From JBBDXI01 sp040902425 (lineage in GTDB: Bacteria > Planctomycetota > Phycisphaerae > Phycisphaerales > UBA1924): 64,000 nucleotides of DNA. A model generated the notes under the pieces. It did no database searches. It was given only the letters and a program-made list of their open reading frames with translations, and was not told where the DNA came from. Location of the stretch: NCBI GenBank assembly GCA_040902425.1, contig JBBDXI010000091.1, positions 1 to 64,000 of the forward strand. Reading direction: 5' to 3'. The first letter of the stretch is position 1, and each line of letters starts with the position of its first letter. Shown here piece by piece: positions 1 through 10,405 of the stretch. Position numbers and translations under genes: made by a program.

Positions 1-1845
<1,845 letters not shown>

Positions 1846-2110
1846 CAACCTGACGCCGCGCTTCGGGCTTGAACCCCGCGGGGTTTCCCCCGAGAAGCCT
1901 CGCCCGGCCGCTCGCCCAGATCGTTGTGCTCGTCGCCTACCAACTATTACCTTTTGGCACTCGTTGCAATGCAACATGGAGGCCGCGGCGCCATGGATCA
2001 GAGATAAATGGCCGCGGCCTTCCCCCGCCGCTTCAAGGGCCCGCCCGGACGACCCGAAAGTCGCCCGGAAAGCCCCCCTCCGCAGCGGGGAGACGTCGAT
2101 TCGTATCCGG

Positions 2111-2123
2111 TTGTCAAAGATCC
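2111..2123 (-). promoter_or_regulatory. boxA-like antitermination element in the rRNA leader
   Basis: The minus strand reads GGATCTTTGACAA, close to the boxA core (TGYTCTTTRAMAA type) bound by NusB/S10 in rRNA leaders. It sits about 85 bases downstream of the predicted transcription start and 270 upstream of the mature 23S. The TTGACA inside it has no matching -10 at 16-18 bases, which argues against it being a second promoter. Confidence 0.45.
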
Positions 2124-2214
2124 CGCCGGGGTATTCGGATCACCCGCTGAACCCGGCTCTCCTCGCCGAAATCGGCTTTGGATTCGACCGCCATTTCCGG
2201 CCGGTCGCAGGGGG

Positions 2215-2242
2215 AGTCTAGGCGCGAGCGCCCCGCTGTCAA
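2215..2242 (-). promoter_or_regulatory. Promoter of the 23S rRNA gene
   Basis: On the minus strand a perfect -35 TTGACA (2242-2237) is followed after 16 bases by a -10 TAGACT (2220-2215), giving a predicted start near 2207. It is the strongest sigma-70-like promoter seen in the window, as expected for rRNA, and it lies directly upstream of the 23S rather than of a 16S gene. Confidence 0.7.
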
Positions 2243-2337
2243 GCGGGGGGACCTCTCTGTCCTCTGACTCCGCGAAATCCCCTGGATTTCAAGGGGTTTT
2301 GCACGCGGAATGCACCGAGGCACCGCCGGGCTGGGGA

Positions 2338-4503
2338 TCAGCCCCCGCCGGCGCCGCCGCCACCGCCGCCCGGCGGGGCCTTGGGCGCATCCGGCGTCCG
2401 CACCGGGCCGCGGGGCCCATCCGGGGCCGGGCCGCCGGGGCCGACGGCAGGCATCCCCTGGTTGTCGCCCTCCTTGGCGGACTGGGCGACCCGCTTGTAC
2501 ATCTCGCTGGCCTTGTCATCCGCGGGGTCCCGGACCTCGATACTGCCATCGGCCACCCGGAGGAGGGCCCGGGGGGTCTCCGGAGAGTCGGAGGGCCGGG
2601 CGACATCCAGCAGGATCACGTCCACCGTCGCGAACAACTGCTTGGTCCACGCCGCGGCGTTGGTAGGCAGGACCGGCTGGTCGGGCTGCTGAGCCGGCCC
2701 CTCCTGCCGCGGCTCCCGCGGGGTTCCACCGGGGACAGGTCCCCCCTTGCCGGGGCCGGCCGGGGGCGCCGGCGGCGGGGTGGCGGGCGGGGGCTGCGGC
2801 GGGGCCTGGCCACCGGGCGTCTCGCCCGCGGGCTTTTCCAGGTCGAAGATGGGCAGGCGGTCGCCGGGCGGGAGGTTCAGGCGGGCCATCAGGACGTCGC
2901 CCGGCTCCACCGTGGTCGAGCCCTTGCGGTAGTAGCCATAGAAGAACTCGTAGAGCTCGACCGAGGCGTGGGCGGAGCTGAGCTGGTCGGGCTCCGAGGC
3001 GCCGGTGACGAAGTAGTACCGGTCGCTCATCACCCGGACAGGTGGCGACCACTCCGAGGCCTCGCTGAGCAGCAGCGGGCTCTTGGCAAGGTCCTGCTGT
3101 TCCTGGACGAGCGCGGTGCCGCGCCCGAACGCCGGGTTGTTGATCGCCACCTGAACGCGGTAGCGGTACGTCTTGCCCGACTCGACCGTCAGGTCGTGGG
3201 CCCAGAGCTGGATGGAGGGGCTGTCGAGCAGCGGCTTGGCCGCCTCGCCGGCGGCCGCGGGGGCCTCGACCTTCACGGCGGTGCCGGTCTCGTCGTAGCC
3301 GAGCTCGCGGAGGCGGTCGTCGACCTTGCGGATGTCGTCGCGGACCTGCTGGAGGCGGTCCTGGAGGCGCTGCAACTGGGTCTGGCGCTCCGCGTTCGGG
3401 TCGCGCGTCGGGGCGGGGGGCTGGTTCCCGCCCCCGCCGCGCCGGCCGCCGCCGTCGCCGCCGCCGCCGCCGGACCGGGGTGGCGGGCGCGGCGGCGCCT
3501 GCTTGCTGGCGTCGTCGATCTGCTTGATGAGCCGCTGTTCCGTGGCGACGAGCCCCCGGCGCTGCGCCAGCAGGGTGTCTACCTGGGGCGGGCGCCCGCC
3601 GGCCGCGGCCGCGGCGGCCTGCTCGGCGGGGGTCATCCACGCGGGGCCGGCGATGGTGCGGTAGAACGCGGGCCGGAGGATGCCGTCGGCGAGGTCGCGG
3701 GCCTGGAAGACCATGTCCTCCATCTCGACGGTGGTCTGGAGGCTCTTGACGGCGTCGGCCATGTCGGTGCGGCCGGGGGCGGCCTTGACGACGACCGGCT
3801 CGCCCCAGTCGCCGCCGGTGGACTGCTCCTGCCGCTCGAGGCGGACATCCATGAGGGCGGTGGTCTCCCGCCACCACTGGCCGGGGATGGGGCGGCTGTT
3901 GGCGTCGCCGGGGACGGCGAGGAAGGCGGCCTTGAGGGCGGTCCCGTCGAAGCGGGCCTCGACGGAGACGGAGGCCTTGTCGAGGGGCTGCTCGGGGGGC
4001 AGGAGCGGCTTGAGGTCCGGGTAGGTGATCGCCTCGGTGGGGTCGATGGTGTTGCGGGTCGCCACGGCGATGGGAGAGACGGGGGCGGGGACCTTCAGCG
4101 CGACGATCGGGGCGTCCACGCCGTGGACGGTGATCTCCTCGGTCTTCAGGGCCATGGCCGGCCCGAGGTCGATCGCGCGGGCGAGGGGCGGCGAGACGGG
4201 GGCATCCTTGCGCTTGCGGAACTCCTCGGTGAGGTTGAGGTTGATCTTGCCGACCTTCTCGCGCGCGGTGGCGAGCTCGGCGGGCTCGGCCTGGTTGAGC
4301 CGCCCGCTGAGCGTGCGGGCCTTGTTGGCGATGGCGTCGTAGGCCTTGCCCGGCGCGACGGTCTGGTCGCCGCGGCCGACCCTGACGGCGTTGGGCTCAC
4401 CCAGGAACTGGAGGGCGAGGGCGACGAGGAACACGGCCCCGACGACCGCGAGGACCACCTTCTCCAGGTGCTGCTCGAGCGGGTTCACGCCTTTGAGTCT
4501 CAT
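2338..4503 (-). CDS. Single-span membrane protein of a PilM-linked module
   Basis: A 721-residue protein of unknown function. Residues 1-15 are cytosolic and basic, residues about 15-35 form one membrane helix (VVLAVVGAVFLVALALQF), and the rest should be periplasmic. A Pro/Gly-rich segment near residues 340-370 is followed by a predicted coiled coil with repeated Leu/Gln/Arg (about 370-400); the C-terminal 150 residues are again Pro/Gly-rich and low complexity. The start is an ATG preceded by AAAGG. It is third in a co-directional group after a PilM-like protein and another bitopic protein, 88 bases downstream of the latter. By position and topology it may take part in a PilN/PilO/PilP-like periplasmic scaffold, but sequence alone does not establish this. 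Confidence 0.75.
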   Translation of the reverse strand: MRLKGVNPLEQHLEKVVLAVVGAVFLVALALQFLGEPNAVRVGRGDQTVAPGKAYDAIANKARTLSGRLNQAEPAELATAREKVGKINLNLTEEFRKRKDAPVSPPLARAIDLGPAMALKTEEITVHGVDAPIVALKVPAPVSPIAVATRNTIDPTEAITYPDLKPLLPPEQPLDKASVSVEARFDGTALKAAFLAVPGDANSRPIPGQWWRETTALMDVRLERQEQSTGGDWGEPVVVKAAPGRTDMADAVKSLQTTVEMEDMVFQARDLADGILRPAFYRTIAGPAWMTPAEQAAAAAAGGRPPQVDTLLAQRRGLVATEQRLIKQIDDASKQAPPRPPPRSGGGGGDGGGRRGGGGNQPPAPTRDPNAERQTQLQRLQDRLQQVRDDIRKVDDRLRELGYDETGTAVKVEAPAAAGEAAKPLLDSPSIQLWAHDLTVESGKTYRYRVQVAINNPAFGRGTALVQEQQDLAKSPLLLSEASEWSPPVRVMSDRYYFVTGASEPDQLSSAHASVELYEFFYGYYRKGSTTVEPGDVLMARLNLPPGDRLPIFDLEKPAGETPGGQAPPQPPPATPPPAPPAGPGKGGPVPGGTPREPRQEGPAQQPDQPVLPTNAAAWTKQLFATVDVILLDVARPSDSPETPRALLRVADGSIEVRDPADDKASEMYKRVAQSAKEGDNQGMPAVGPGGPAPDGPRGPVRTPDAPKAPPGGGGGGAGGG

Positions 4504-4591
4504 GGCACTGCCTTTCGCTGCTCTGCCCGGGCTTCGCGGGGCGGTCCCCCACCGTGCGGTCGTGTCTGCTGTCTATCGGGAGCGGGGCCGG

Positions 4592-5950
4592 TCATCCGTC
4601 AAGCTTGCTGCCGGGCCGCCGCTTCTGCGGGGGCCCCTTGGCCTTGGGGCGGTCCTCGTCGGGGGCTACCGCGCGCGGAGGGGGGGGCGGGGGCGGCGCC
4701 TCGGGCGGGGCCTCCGCCGGCTTGAGCTGCTCCTTCATGGCGTCGGGCATGTAGGTGAGGAGCCAGCTGCGGAGCCAGACCGTCTCGACCTTGATCACGG
4801 CCCGCACGACGTGCTTGGTGCCGTAGAAATAGCCCTGCTCGAGGTCGGCCCAGGGGTCCGTCTCCCAGATGTCCAGGTCGGTGACGGTGGTGAAGTTGGT
4901 GCGGGAGAGGGTGTTGAGCAGGTCGGGGAGGCGGGCCGACTCGACGATGAGCGTCATCTCGGCGTTGCGCAGGTCGTAGGCCGCGTCCGGGCCGCCGCCG
5001 GTGCGCCCGCTGAGGCTGGGGCCGAAGGAGGGCCCCTGGCCGGGCTGGGCGCCCATCGACGGCTGCTGCCCCGCGCCCGCGGGGGCGTAGGGCTCGACGA
5101 CGATCCTCTCGATGCGCTTCACGATCGAGGTCTCGACGCGCCCGGACTTGCGGTCCGGGCGGTTGGCGGCGTCGATGGCGTTGAGCAGGTCGGCGATGAC
5201 CCAGTAGTCGAACTGCTGGGTGAAGCAGGTGGCGATATCGGGCGGCTCCCCCGGGATGGAGCGCGGGGCCTGGGGGAAGGCGTCGGTCGTCGCGTAGACG
5301 GCGATGGAGCGGGCGTGCCGCTGGTACTCGGCGATGCGGATGGCCGCGAGGCGCTTGGTCAGCTCGGCCTCCTCCTCGGGGGTCATCTTGTCGTTGCCGG
5401 TCTCGGCCCTCTTGCGCTCGACCTGCTGGGTGCGATCCTCGGTGAGCAGGTCGGCGATGGAGGAGGCGTCGGCGGGGCCGCCGGCGTTGATCTTCTTCAG
5501 GAGGTCCTCGTAGGCGGAGGGCAGCCCGGGCTTGCCGACCAGCTTCTCGATGAAGGCCAGCGTGAGGAGGCGGTCGGCGGGGTTGGGGAAGAGCCTGTCG
5601 ATCAGGGGCTTGTGGTCGGCGCGGTTGATCTGCTCGGCGAGCTTGACGACCTCGCCGACCTGGGCGTCGAGCGTGGCCTTGGCCCCCTTCAGGAAGCGGG
5701 CCACCGGGATGTTGGGGGCATCCATCGGGAGGCTCACGCCCTCATCGCCGGGGAAGGGCGGGTTGAGGGAGAACGTGACGCGCAGGGCGTCGAGGGCCTG
5801 CGAGTCCTTCATCACCGCCTGCTCCCGGGCCGTGCGGATGTGGGTGTTCCACCAGCGGCTGCCGAACCAGGCCGCGGGCAGCGCGACCGCGATCACGCCC
5901 ACGGAGGCGACGATGGTGGTGTTGGACTTGATCCAGGTCATGAAGCTCAC
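4592..5950 (-). CDS. Bitopic membrane protein downstream of pilM (PilN/PilO-like position)
   Basis: A 452-residue protein with a short cytosolic N-terminus, one membrane helix at about residues 11-28 (TTIVASVGVIAVALPAAWF), then a large periplasmic part. The first 250 residues after the helix are rich in helices with alternating charged residues. Residues about 340-410 contain an alpha-beta stretch (MTLIVESARLPDLLNTL) resembling the ferredoxin-like folds of PilN/PilO and GspL/GspM proteins. The last 35 residues are Pro- and Lys-rich. It starts with GTG and overlaps the pilM stop by 4 bases (GTGA), so it is translationally coupled to PilM. The PilN/O role is inferred from position and topology only. 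Confidence 0.75.
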   Translation of the reverse strand: MSFMTWIKSNTTIVASVGVIAVALPAAWFGSRWWNTHIRTAREQAVMKDSQALDALRVTFSLNPPFPGDEGVSLPMDAPNIPVARFLKGAKATLDAQVGEVVKLAEQINRADHKPLIDRLFPNPADRLLTLAFIEKLVGKPGLPSAYEDLLKKINAGGPADASSIADLLTEDRTQQVERKRAETGNDKMTPEEEAELTKRLAAIRIAEYQRHARSIAVYATTDAFPQAPRSIPGEPPDIATCFTQQFDYWVIADLLNAIDAANRPDRKSGRVETSIVKRIERIVVEPYAPAGAGQQPSMGAQPGQGPSFGPSLSGRTGGGPDAAYDLRNAEMTLIVESARLPDLLNTLSRTNFTTVTDLDIWETDPWADLEQGYFYGTKHVVRAVIKVETVWLRSWLLTYMPDAMKEQLKPAEAPPEAPPPPPPPRAVAPDEDRPKAKGPPQKRRPGSKLDG

Positions 5951-7971
5951 GAGGCACCTCCGGCCGGGGCGGGCTTGGGCAGGAGCACGGCGTCCCAGGT
6001 GACGGTCACGATGGATTGGGGCCCGCTCTGCGGCGGGGGCGGCGGGGAGAGGGGGGCGAGCTGGGCGAGGTCCTGGTGCGCCTGGGCGTTGCGCGGGTCG
6101 GCTCCGGTCGGGGGCGGCGTGTAGGCCTCTTCGCCACCGGGACCGCCGGCCTGGACCCGGCGCGGGGGCTGCTCACCGCCGACGAGGGTGGGCGGGGCGA
6201 TGCCGCGCCCCGTCCCGCGCCCGCTCGCGGGCGGGGGCATCTGGGCGGGGCCGCGCGGTGAGGGGCCAGCGCCGAACTGCGGGCCGGGCTGGCCCGCGAC
6301 GGAGCCGCGGACGACGCGGACGGGGTTCCTCTCGATGACGATCTCGTAAGGGACGCCGTCGCGCTTGGCGTTGCTGCGGAGCCAGCGATCGAGCGTCTCG
6401 TTGGCGAACGTCACCGCGCTCTCATGCGTGGTCGTGAACTGGGCCACCACCCGCACCCTGCCCGTCGTGCCCGCCCCCGGGTTGGCGGGGTCGGGCGGGG
6501 GTGCGCCCTCCGCGCCGGCCGCGCCGGCCACCGGCGGGATATAGTCGGTGCTGAACTGCCTGAGGGTGAAGGCCGGCTGATTGGGGTCGGGCTTCTTCGC
6601 CTCCGCGGCCAGGACCATCTGCCGCATGTCGGCCTCGATGCGCGGGATGATGTCGCGCATCTCCAGGAGCGCCAGCACGTTCGCCGCCGCCGCGTTGGGG
6701 CCCCCGCCCCCGGTGACCTCGGCCGCGTCGCTCTTGGCGGCCTGGGCGGCGTGGATGGTGTCGGAGATGATGCGGTCGGGCGGGTTGGCGCTGACCGACT
6801 GGTCGTCGAGGAAGGGGCGGATGAACATGGCCCCGCCGGCGGCGACGGCGATGGCCGCGGCCGCGCCGAACCAGCGGGCCTTGCGCTTCCACATGGCCTC
6901 GCGCAGGACGGCGACGGGCATGAGGTTGGCCTCGAGGGTGGCCAGGCCGAGGCCCTGGAGGGCCAGGCCGTAGGCGGTGCCCATGTTGAGGGCCATGGCC
7001 TGGAACTCGCCCGCGCGGGGCCCGTCCACGCCGATCCGCTTGAACTGCTCCATGCGGTAGACGTCGAGCTGGAGCTGCTGCTTGAGGTACTTGCGCAGGC
7101 CGGGGAGCCGAAACGTGCTGCCCAGGCCGATGAGCCGCTCGAGCTTCGCGTCCTTGTGGAGGCTCTGGTAGTAGCCGATCGAGCGCTGAACATCCTGGGC
7201 CAGATCGCTGAAGATGGGGCGCATGGCCTGGAAGATGTGGCGGGCGTGCTTGCTGCTCTCGGCCTCGCGCTTGAACTTCTCGGCCTTGGGGTAGCTCAGC
7301 TGGAAGCTGTTGACCAGGGCCTCGGTGAAGTGGTGCCCGCCGATGGGGAAGGTGCGGATCCACACCCGCCCCGCCTCGGCGATCACCAGGTCGGTCGAGG
7401 TGGTCCCGATGTCGAGGATGATCGTGCCGGGCGTCTTCTCGGTGAAGGCCAGGTCGTAGGCGAGGGCGTTGTACGCGGCGACGGGTGAGAGCGTCACCGA
7501 GTCGGGGATGATGCCGACCTCTTCGTAGGCGCCGAGCCGCTCCATGATCCGCTCGCGGGTGATGGCGAAGATGCCGACCTCGACATCCGGCGAATCGGGC
7601 GAGTGGAAGGTCTGGTAGTCCCACTCCACCTGGTCGATGGGGAAGGGGATCTGCTGCACCGCCTCGAACTTCACGATGTCGGGGATCTTCTTCGGCTCGA
7701 CGGGCGGGAGCTTGGCGAACCGGGCGAAGGCCGAGTGCCCGGGCACGGACATGGCCACGCCGGCGCCGGCGAACTCGAACTGGCTGACCAGCTCGCCCAG
7801 GCCGACGCGGAGCACCTCGGTGGCATCCACCCCCGGCGTCGAGAGCACCTTCTTGTGCGGGATCACGGCGAAGTCGGCGACGCGGAGGCTCTCCCCCCCC
7901 AGCTCCAGCCGAAGCGCCTTAATGGCGTAGGACCCGATCTCGATCCCCCAGCAGACGTTCGATGACGGCAT
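5947..7971 (-). CDS. pilM: PilM-type actin-like ATPase with C-terminal membrane and periplasmic extension
   Basis: A 674-residue protein. Residues 1-350 match the PilM/FtsA-like actin-fold ATPase of type IV pilus and type II secretion systems: N-terminal phosphate-1 motif WGIEIGSYAIKALRLEL (8-24), second motif IILDIGTTSTDLVIAEAG (184-201), and adenosine motif LIGLGSTFRLPGL (280-292). PilM normally ends near residue 350. Here a membrane helix follows (about 366-386), then about 290 residues ending in a Pro/Gly-rich tail, so the cytosolic ATPase appears fused to a PilN-like bitopic part. The ATG at 7971 is chosen because AAGGGG lies 6 bases upstream and the conserved domain starts directly after it; a longer in-frame reading to 8139 is Pro/Arg-rich and unlikely. 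It heads the cluster with the two membrane proteins downstream. Confidence 0.88.
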   Translation of the reverse strand: MPSSNVCWGIEIGSYAIKALRLELGGESLRVADFAVIPHKKVLSTPGVDATEVLRVGLGELVSQFEFAGAGVAMSVPGHSAFARFAKLPPVEPKKIPDIVKFEAVQQIPFPIDQVEWDYQTFHSPDSPDVEVGIFAITRERIMERLGAYEEVGIIPDSVTLSPVAAYNALAYDLAFTEKTPGTIILDIGTTSTDLVIAEAGRVWIRTFPIGGHHFTEALVNSFQLSYPKAEKFKREAESSKHARHIFQAMRPIFSDLAQDVQRSIGYYQSLHKDAKLERLIGLGSTFRLPGLRKYLKQQLQLDVYRMEQFKRIGVDGPRAGEFQAMALNMGTAYGLALQGLGLATLEANLMPVAVLREAMWKRKARWFGAAAAIAVAAGGAMFIRPFLDDQSVSANPPDRIISDTIHAAQAAKSDAAEVTGGGGPNAAAANVLALLEMRDIIPRIEADMRQMVLAAEAKKPDPNQPAFTLRQFSTDYIPPVAGAAGAEGAPPPDPANPGAGTTGRVRVVAQFTTTHESAVTFANETLDRWLRSNAKRDGVPYEIVIERNPVRVVRGSVAGQPGPQFGAGPSPRGPAQMPPPASGRGTGRGIAPPTLVGGEQPPRRVQAGGPGGEEAYTPPPTGADPRNAQAHQDLAQLAPLSPPPPPQSGPQSIVTVTWDAVLLPKPAPAGGAS

Positions 7972-8302
7972 GGGCTGCCCCTTGGGAAACTCGTGGACGT
8001 GCGAAACCTCCGGAACCGCGCCAGCACCCCCCGGCCGGTCTTTCCCCCGCCCCGGTCTCTCGCCGGCGACTCCCTCCCTGGAGCGCGGCCGCGGATGGTA
8101 CAGCGGCGGCGGGCCGTTCGGTAGCCCGCCCCGGCCCATTTGGGGCCGGAATCGGGCCGATGGACCATACGGTTCTCTCGGCCGGGCGGGTTCCGGCGAG
8201 GACCGCCAAGACCGGACGAGTTACAAACCGGTTACAGGGGCACGGTCGGCAAAGCGTCGGGATGAAACCCCCGGCGCCCCCCCGCGCAACGTCAGGGCCG
8301 CC
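7972..8302. other. Divergent intergenic region upstream of pilM
   Basis: About 330 bases between the pilM start (minus) and a small reading frame (plus). It must hold the pilM promoter, but no convincing -35/-10 pair was found. A short direct repeat GTTACA occurs twice near 8220-8237. Reading frames here are Arg/Pro-rich GC artefacts. Confidence 0.4.
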
Positions 8303-8446
8303 GTGGACCCCGTGTACCGGACCTACGAGCTTGCGGTCGACACCGGCATTCCTGACCTCTCGCTCGAGCCCGACCACTACATCTACGGAACGCCGAAGAC
8401 GAAGGCTGCTCGCCGCCGTCAGGCGCGCCAGAACCGGCGGCGGTGA
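8303..8446 (+). CDS. Small hypothetical protein (about 47 residues)
   Basis: The frame encodes a short protein with protein-like composition: an acidic/aromatic first half (TYELAVDTGIPDLSLEPDHY) followed by IYGTPKTKAARRRQARQNRRR-type basic sequence, ending at TGA 8446. The start is uncertain: GTG at 8303 is the first plausible start after Pro/Arg-rich out-of-character codons, and no Shine-Dalgarno sequence precedes it. An ATG at 8262 is in another frame and gives low-complexity sequence. The basic tail could bind nucleic acid. I do not recognise the family. Confidence 0.4.
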   Translation: MDPVYRTYELAVDTGIPDLSLEPDHYIYGTPKTKAARRRQARQNRRR

Positions 8447-8516
8447 ATAGTGGACTGCCAGCGGCGGATCGGGCGCGTTTCGCGCAGGAGGGCTCGGCCT
8501 GATGCTGCGCTAAGCG

Positions 8517-9902
8517 CTAGCGCATCACGCCCGCCACGCTCGTCACCATCCCCATCCCCTGCTGGTCGATCGAGGCGACGTAGCGGATCAGCTCCACCCG
8601 CTCCGGCTGCACCGTCTTGATCGCCGCGACCAGGTTCCCCGTGGAGCACCAGCGCGTGGGGTTCTGCTGCCAGGCCATGGCCGCGACCAGCTCGTCGGCC
8701 TTCCCCTGGGCGATGAGGTTGAGCATGTCGTTGTCGTGGGCCATGACGCGGCTCCTGGCCTGCTGGGCCTCCTGCGTCTCGCCGGCGAGGGTCTGCGGGT
8801 CGCCGAACATGGGGCCGGCGTGGCTGAGGTCGGCGGAGGAGACCACCAGCGTGCGGCCGCCGACATCCTGGAGCGCGCCGCGCAGGGCCTCGACGAAGGC
8901 GCCGATGCCCAGGCCCGCGCCGTCGTAGCTCTCGCCATTGTTCACCGAGGGGTCGTGCACCAGCACCCCCACCACCGGGCAGAAGTTGCCCGCGCTGTCC
9001 GCGCCCAGGCAGTGCTGGGCCCAGGCGATCTGCAGCTCGATCGAGTGCTCCCGCTCGTGGTCGTAGCGGTTCTCGAAGAGCCGGGCCGCGGGCTCCGGGC
9101 CCAGGCGCTTGCGGATCGCCGCGACCAGGCCCATGTCCACCGGCGAGACGCCCAGGGGCGACTGGAACCCCTTGTCGCAGGCGACGACGCCGGTGCCCAG
9201 GCCGAAGTGGTTGGTCCCCAGGATCACGACGCGGTCCGGGCGCGAGAGCCCGCGCACCCGCCCCCACACGCTGGCGTAGTTGAGCCAGCCGCGCTGGTAG
9301 TCGATGTGCGGCGCGATGATGGCGCGGGGCAGGCTCTCCAGCACCGGCCCCTGGCTGTCCTCCAGGGCCTTGGCGATCCACTGGTCCATCGACTCGCGCA
9401 GCAGCCCCGGGCCCTCCGCGCTCTTCTGCTCCTCGGTGGCGCCCTCGCCGAACTTGTGGACCACCAGGGCGTCGGCGAAGGCCGCCGTCGCCGCGGGCGG
9501 CAGCACCGGCGTCGAGTCGAACTGCTCCTTGAGCTTCGCGAACAGCGCGTCGAAGCGCGGGCCGAAGAGCAGGCCGGCGTCGTCGAGCTGGGCCACCAGC
9601 CCCTGCAGGGCCTGGGCCGTCAGGCCCTTGCCGAACTCCGCCACGATCTCGTCCACCGACCGCTGCCCGTCCATCAGGGGCAACAGGGGCTGGACCGCCA
9701 TCGGCGCGGCGATCATCCGGTCGGAGATCTGCCGGGCATCCGCCAGCCCCAGGTAGACCTGGTCCCCCATCTGGGCCGGGAAGGCCCGCACCGGGCGCAG
9801 GCGCGGGCGCTGGTGATGGGGGGCGGCCGGGTCGAAGGCCGGGGGCGTCCCCTCGTGCTCGGGCTCGACGGAGGCCAGGTTTCGCTGGGGCGGGTTGGTC
9901 AT
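8517..9902 (-). CDS. MEMO1-family protein with N-terminal extra domain
   Basis: A 461-residue protein. Residues about 193-460 match the MEMO1/AmmeMemoRadiSam system protein B family: APHIDYQRG (197-205), VVILGTNHFG (225-234), an EHSIELQIAW segment and LVVSSADLSHAG with the conserved SADLSH. H199 and H232 fit the positions of the conserved active-site-like histidines. Residues about 40-125 form a separate helical domain with a hydrophobic pattern like PqqD/winged-helix modules (YLGLADARQISDRMIA). The family is related to extradiol dioxygenases; its bacterial role is unknown. Neither the AMMECR1-like nor the radical SAM partner is present nearby. ATG 9902 is preferred over TTG 9911 because TACAGT lies 8 bases before it (leaderless pattern). 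Confidence 0.85.
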   Translation of the reverse strand: MTNPPQRNLASVEPEHEGTPPAFDPAAPHHQRPRLRPVRAFPAQMGDQVYLGLADARQISDRMIAAPMAVQPLLPLMDGQRSVDEIVAEFGKGLTAQALQGLVAQLDDAGLLFGPRFDALFAKLKEQFDSTPVLPPAATAAFADALVVHKFGEGATEEQKSAEGPGLLRESMDQWIAKALEDSQGPVLESLPRAIIAPHIDYQRGWLNYASVWGRVRGLSRPDRVVILGTNHFGLGTGVVACDKGFQSPLGVSPVDMGLVAAIRKRLGPEPAARLFENRYDHEREHSIELQIAWAQHCLGADSAGNFCPVVGVLVHDPSVNNGESYDGAGLGIGAFVEALRGALQDVGGRTLVVSSADLSHAGPMFGDPQTLAGETQEAQQARSRVMAHDNDMLNLIAQGKADELVAAMAWQQNPTRWCSTGNLVAAIKTVQPERVELIRYVASIDQQGMGMVTSVAGVMR

Positions 9903-9910
9903 GCGGGCCA

Positions 9911-9916
9911 ACTGTA
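9911..9916 (-). promoter_or_regulatory. -10 element TACAGT of the MEMO1-like gene (leaderless pattern)
   Basis: On the minus strand TACAGT is followed by 8 bases and then the ATG at 9902. No Shine-Dalgarno sequence is present between them. Confidence 0.5.
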
Positions 9917-10087
9917 GCGCCGGGGGCCGAAACCTCGGGGTCGATGGGGCAAGCTGGGAGGGCCCCGCCCCCGGGCTGTGCGCCGCGCCAGGCGGCTGGG
10001 ACCGGCAGGAGGGCCCCGGGCCCGTCGGGTGGACTCTCCGGCCGCCCCCCTCAATACTTCCCTCCCTTCAAACCCGGATACCCCGCC

Positions 10088-10405
10088 ATGTCCCAGACCT
10101 TCAAGCCCGGCCAGTCCATCCGCGTCACGATCACCGCCGCCCCGCGCACGGAGGCGGGGATCGACACCCTCGAACGACTGATGCGGGCGGACCCCGACGT
10201 GAAGCGGGGCCTGCGCCGGGCCCAGCGCCGGCGCCGGCAGGACATGGTCGTCTACAACCGCGGCAACCGCGACTGGTACCGCCGTGAGAAGTGCGCCCGG
10301 ATCGTCCGGGCCGTGAACGGCGCCACGTGGACCATGCCGTTCTCCCACCAGATCGCCCCGGAACTCGCCTCGGTGGCCGGCAATGTCAAGGTCGAGCCGG
10401 CCTGA
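10088..10405 (+). CDS. Conserved-looking basic hypothetical protein
   Basis: A 105-residue soluble, basic protein (MSQTFKPGQSIRVTITAAPR at the N-terminus, an RRAQRRRRQDM segment in the middle). There is no signal peptide or membrane helix. It shows a beta-strand start, a central Arg-rich helix and a C-terminal part with WYRREKCARIVRAVNG. ATG 10088 is chosen because the sequence becomes protein-like exactly there; no clear Shine-Dalgarno sequence precedes it. The 3' end overlaps the next gene by 23 bases, suggesting one transcript. The Arg-rich part suggests RNA or DNA binding, but this is inference. I do not recognise a named family. Confidence 0.65.
   Translation: MSQTFKPGQSIRVTITAAPRTEAGIDTLERLMRADPDVKRGLRRAQRRRRQDMVVYNRGNRDWYRREKCARIVRAVNGATWTMPFSHQIAPELASVAGNVKVEPA

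Larger units (their letters stand above)
1846..2337 (-). other. Leader and promoter region of the 23S rRNA gene
   Basis: This stretch of about 490 bases separates the 23S rRNA from the end of the upstream protein gene. It contains a promoter (2215-2242) and a boxA-like antitermination sequence (2111-2123). No tRNA, 16S 3' end (anti-Shine-Dalgarno CCTCC) or convincing coding sequence is visible. The precursor leader would be about 360 nt. Confidence 0.7.

Noticed and set aside
2112..2117. Second rRNA promoter from TTGACA at this place
   Set aside because: No -10-like hexamer lies 16-18 bases downstream; the surrounding sequence fits a boxA element better.
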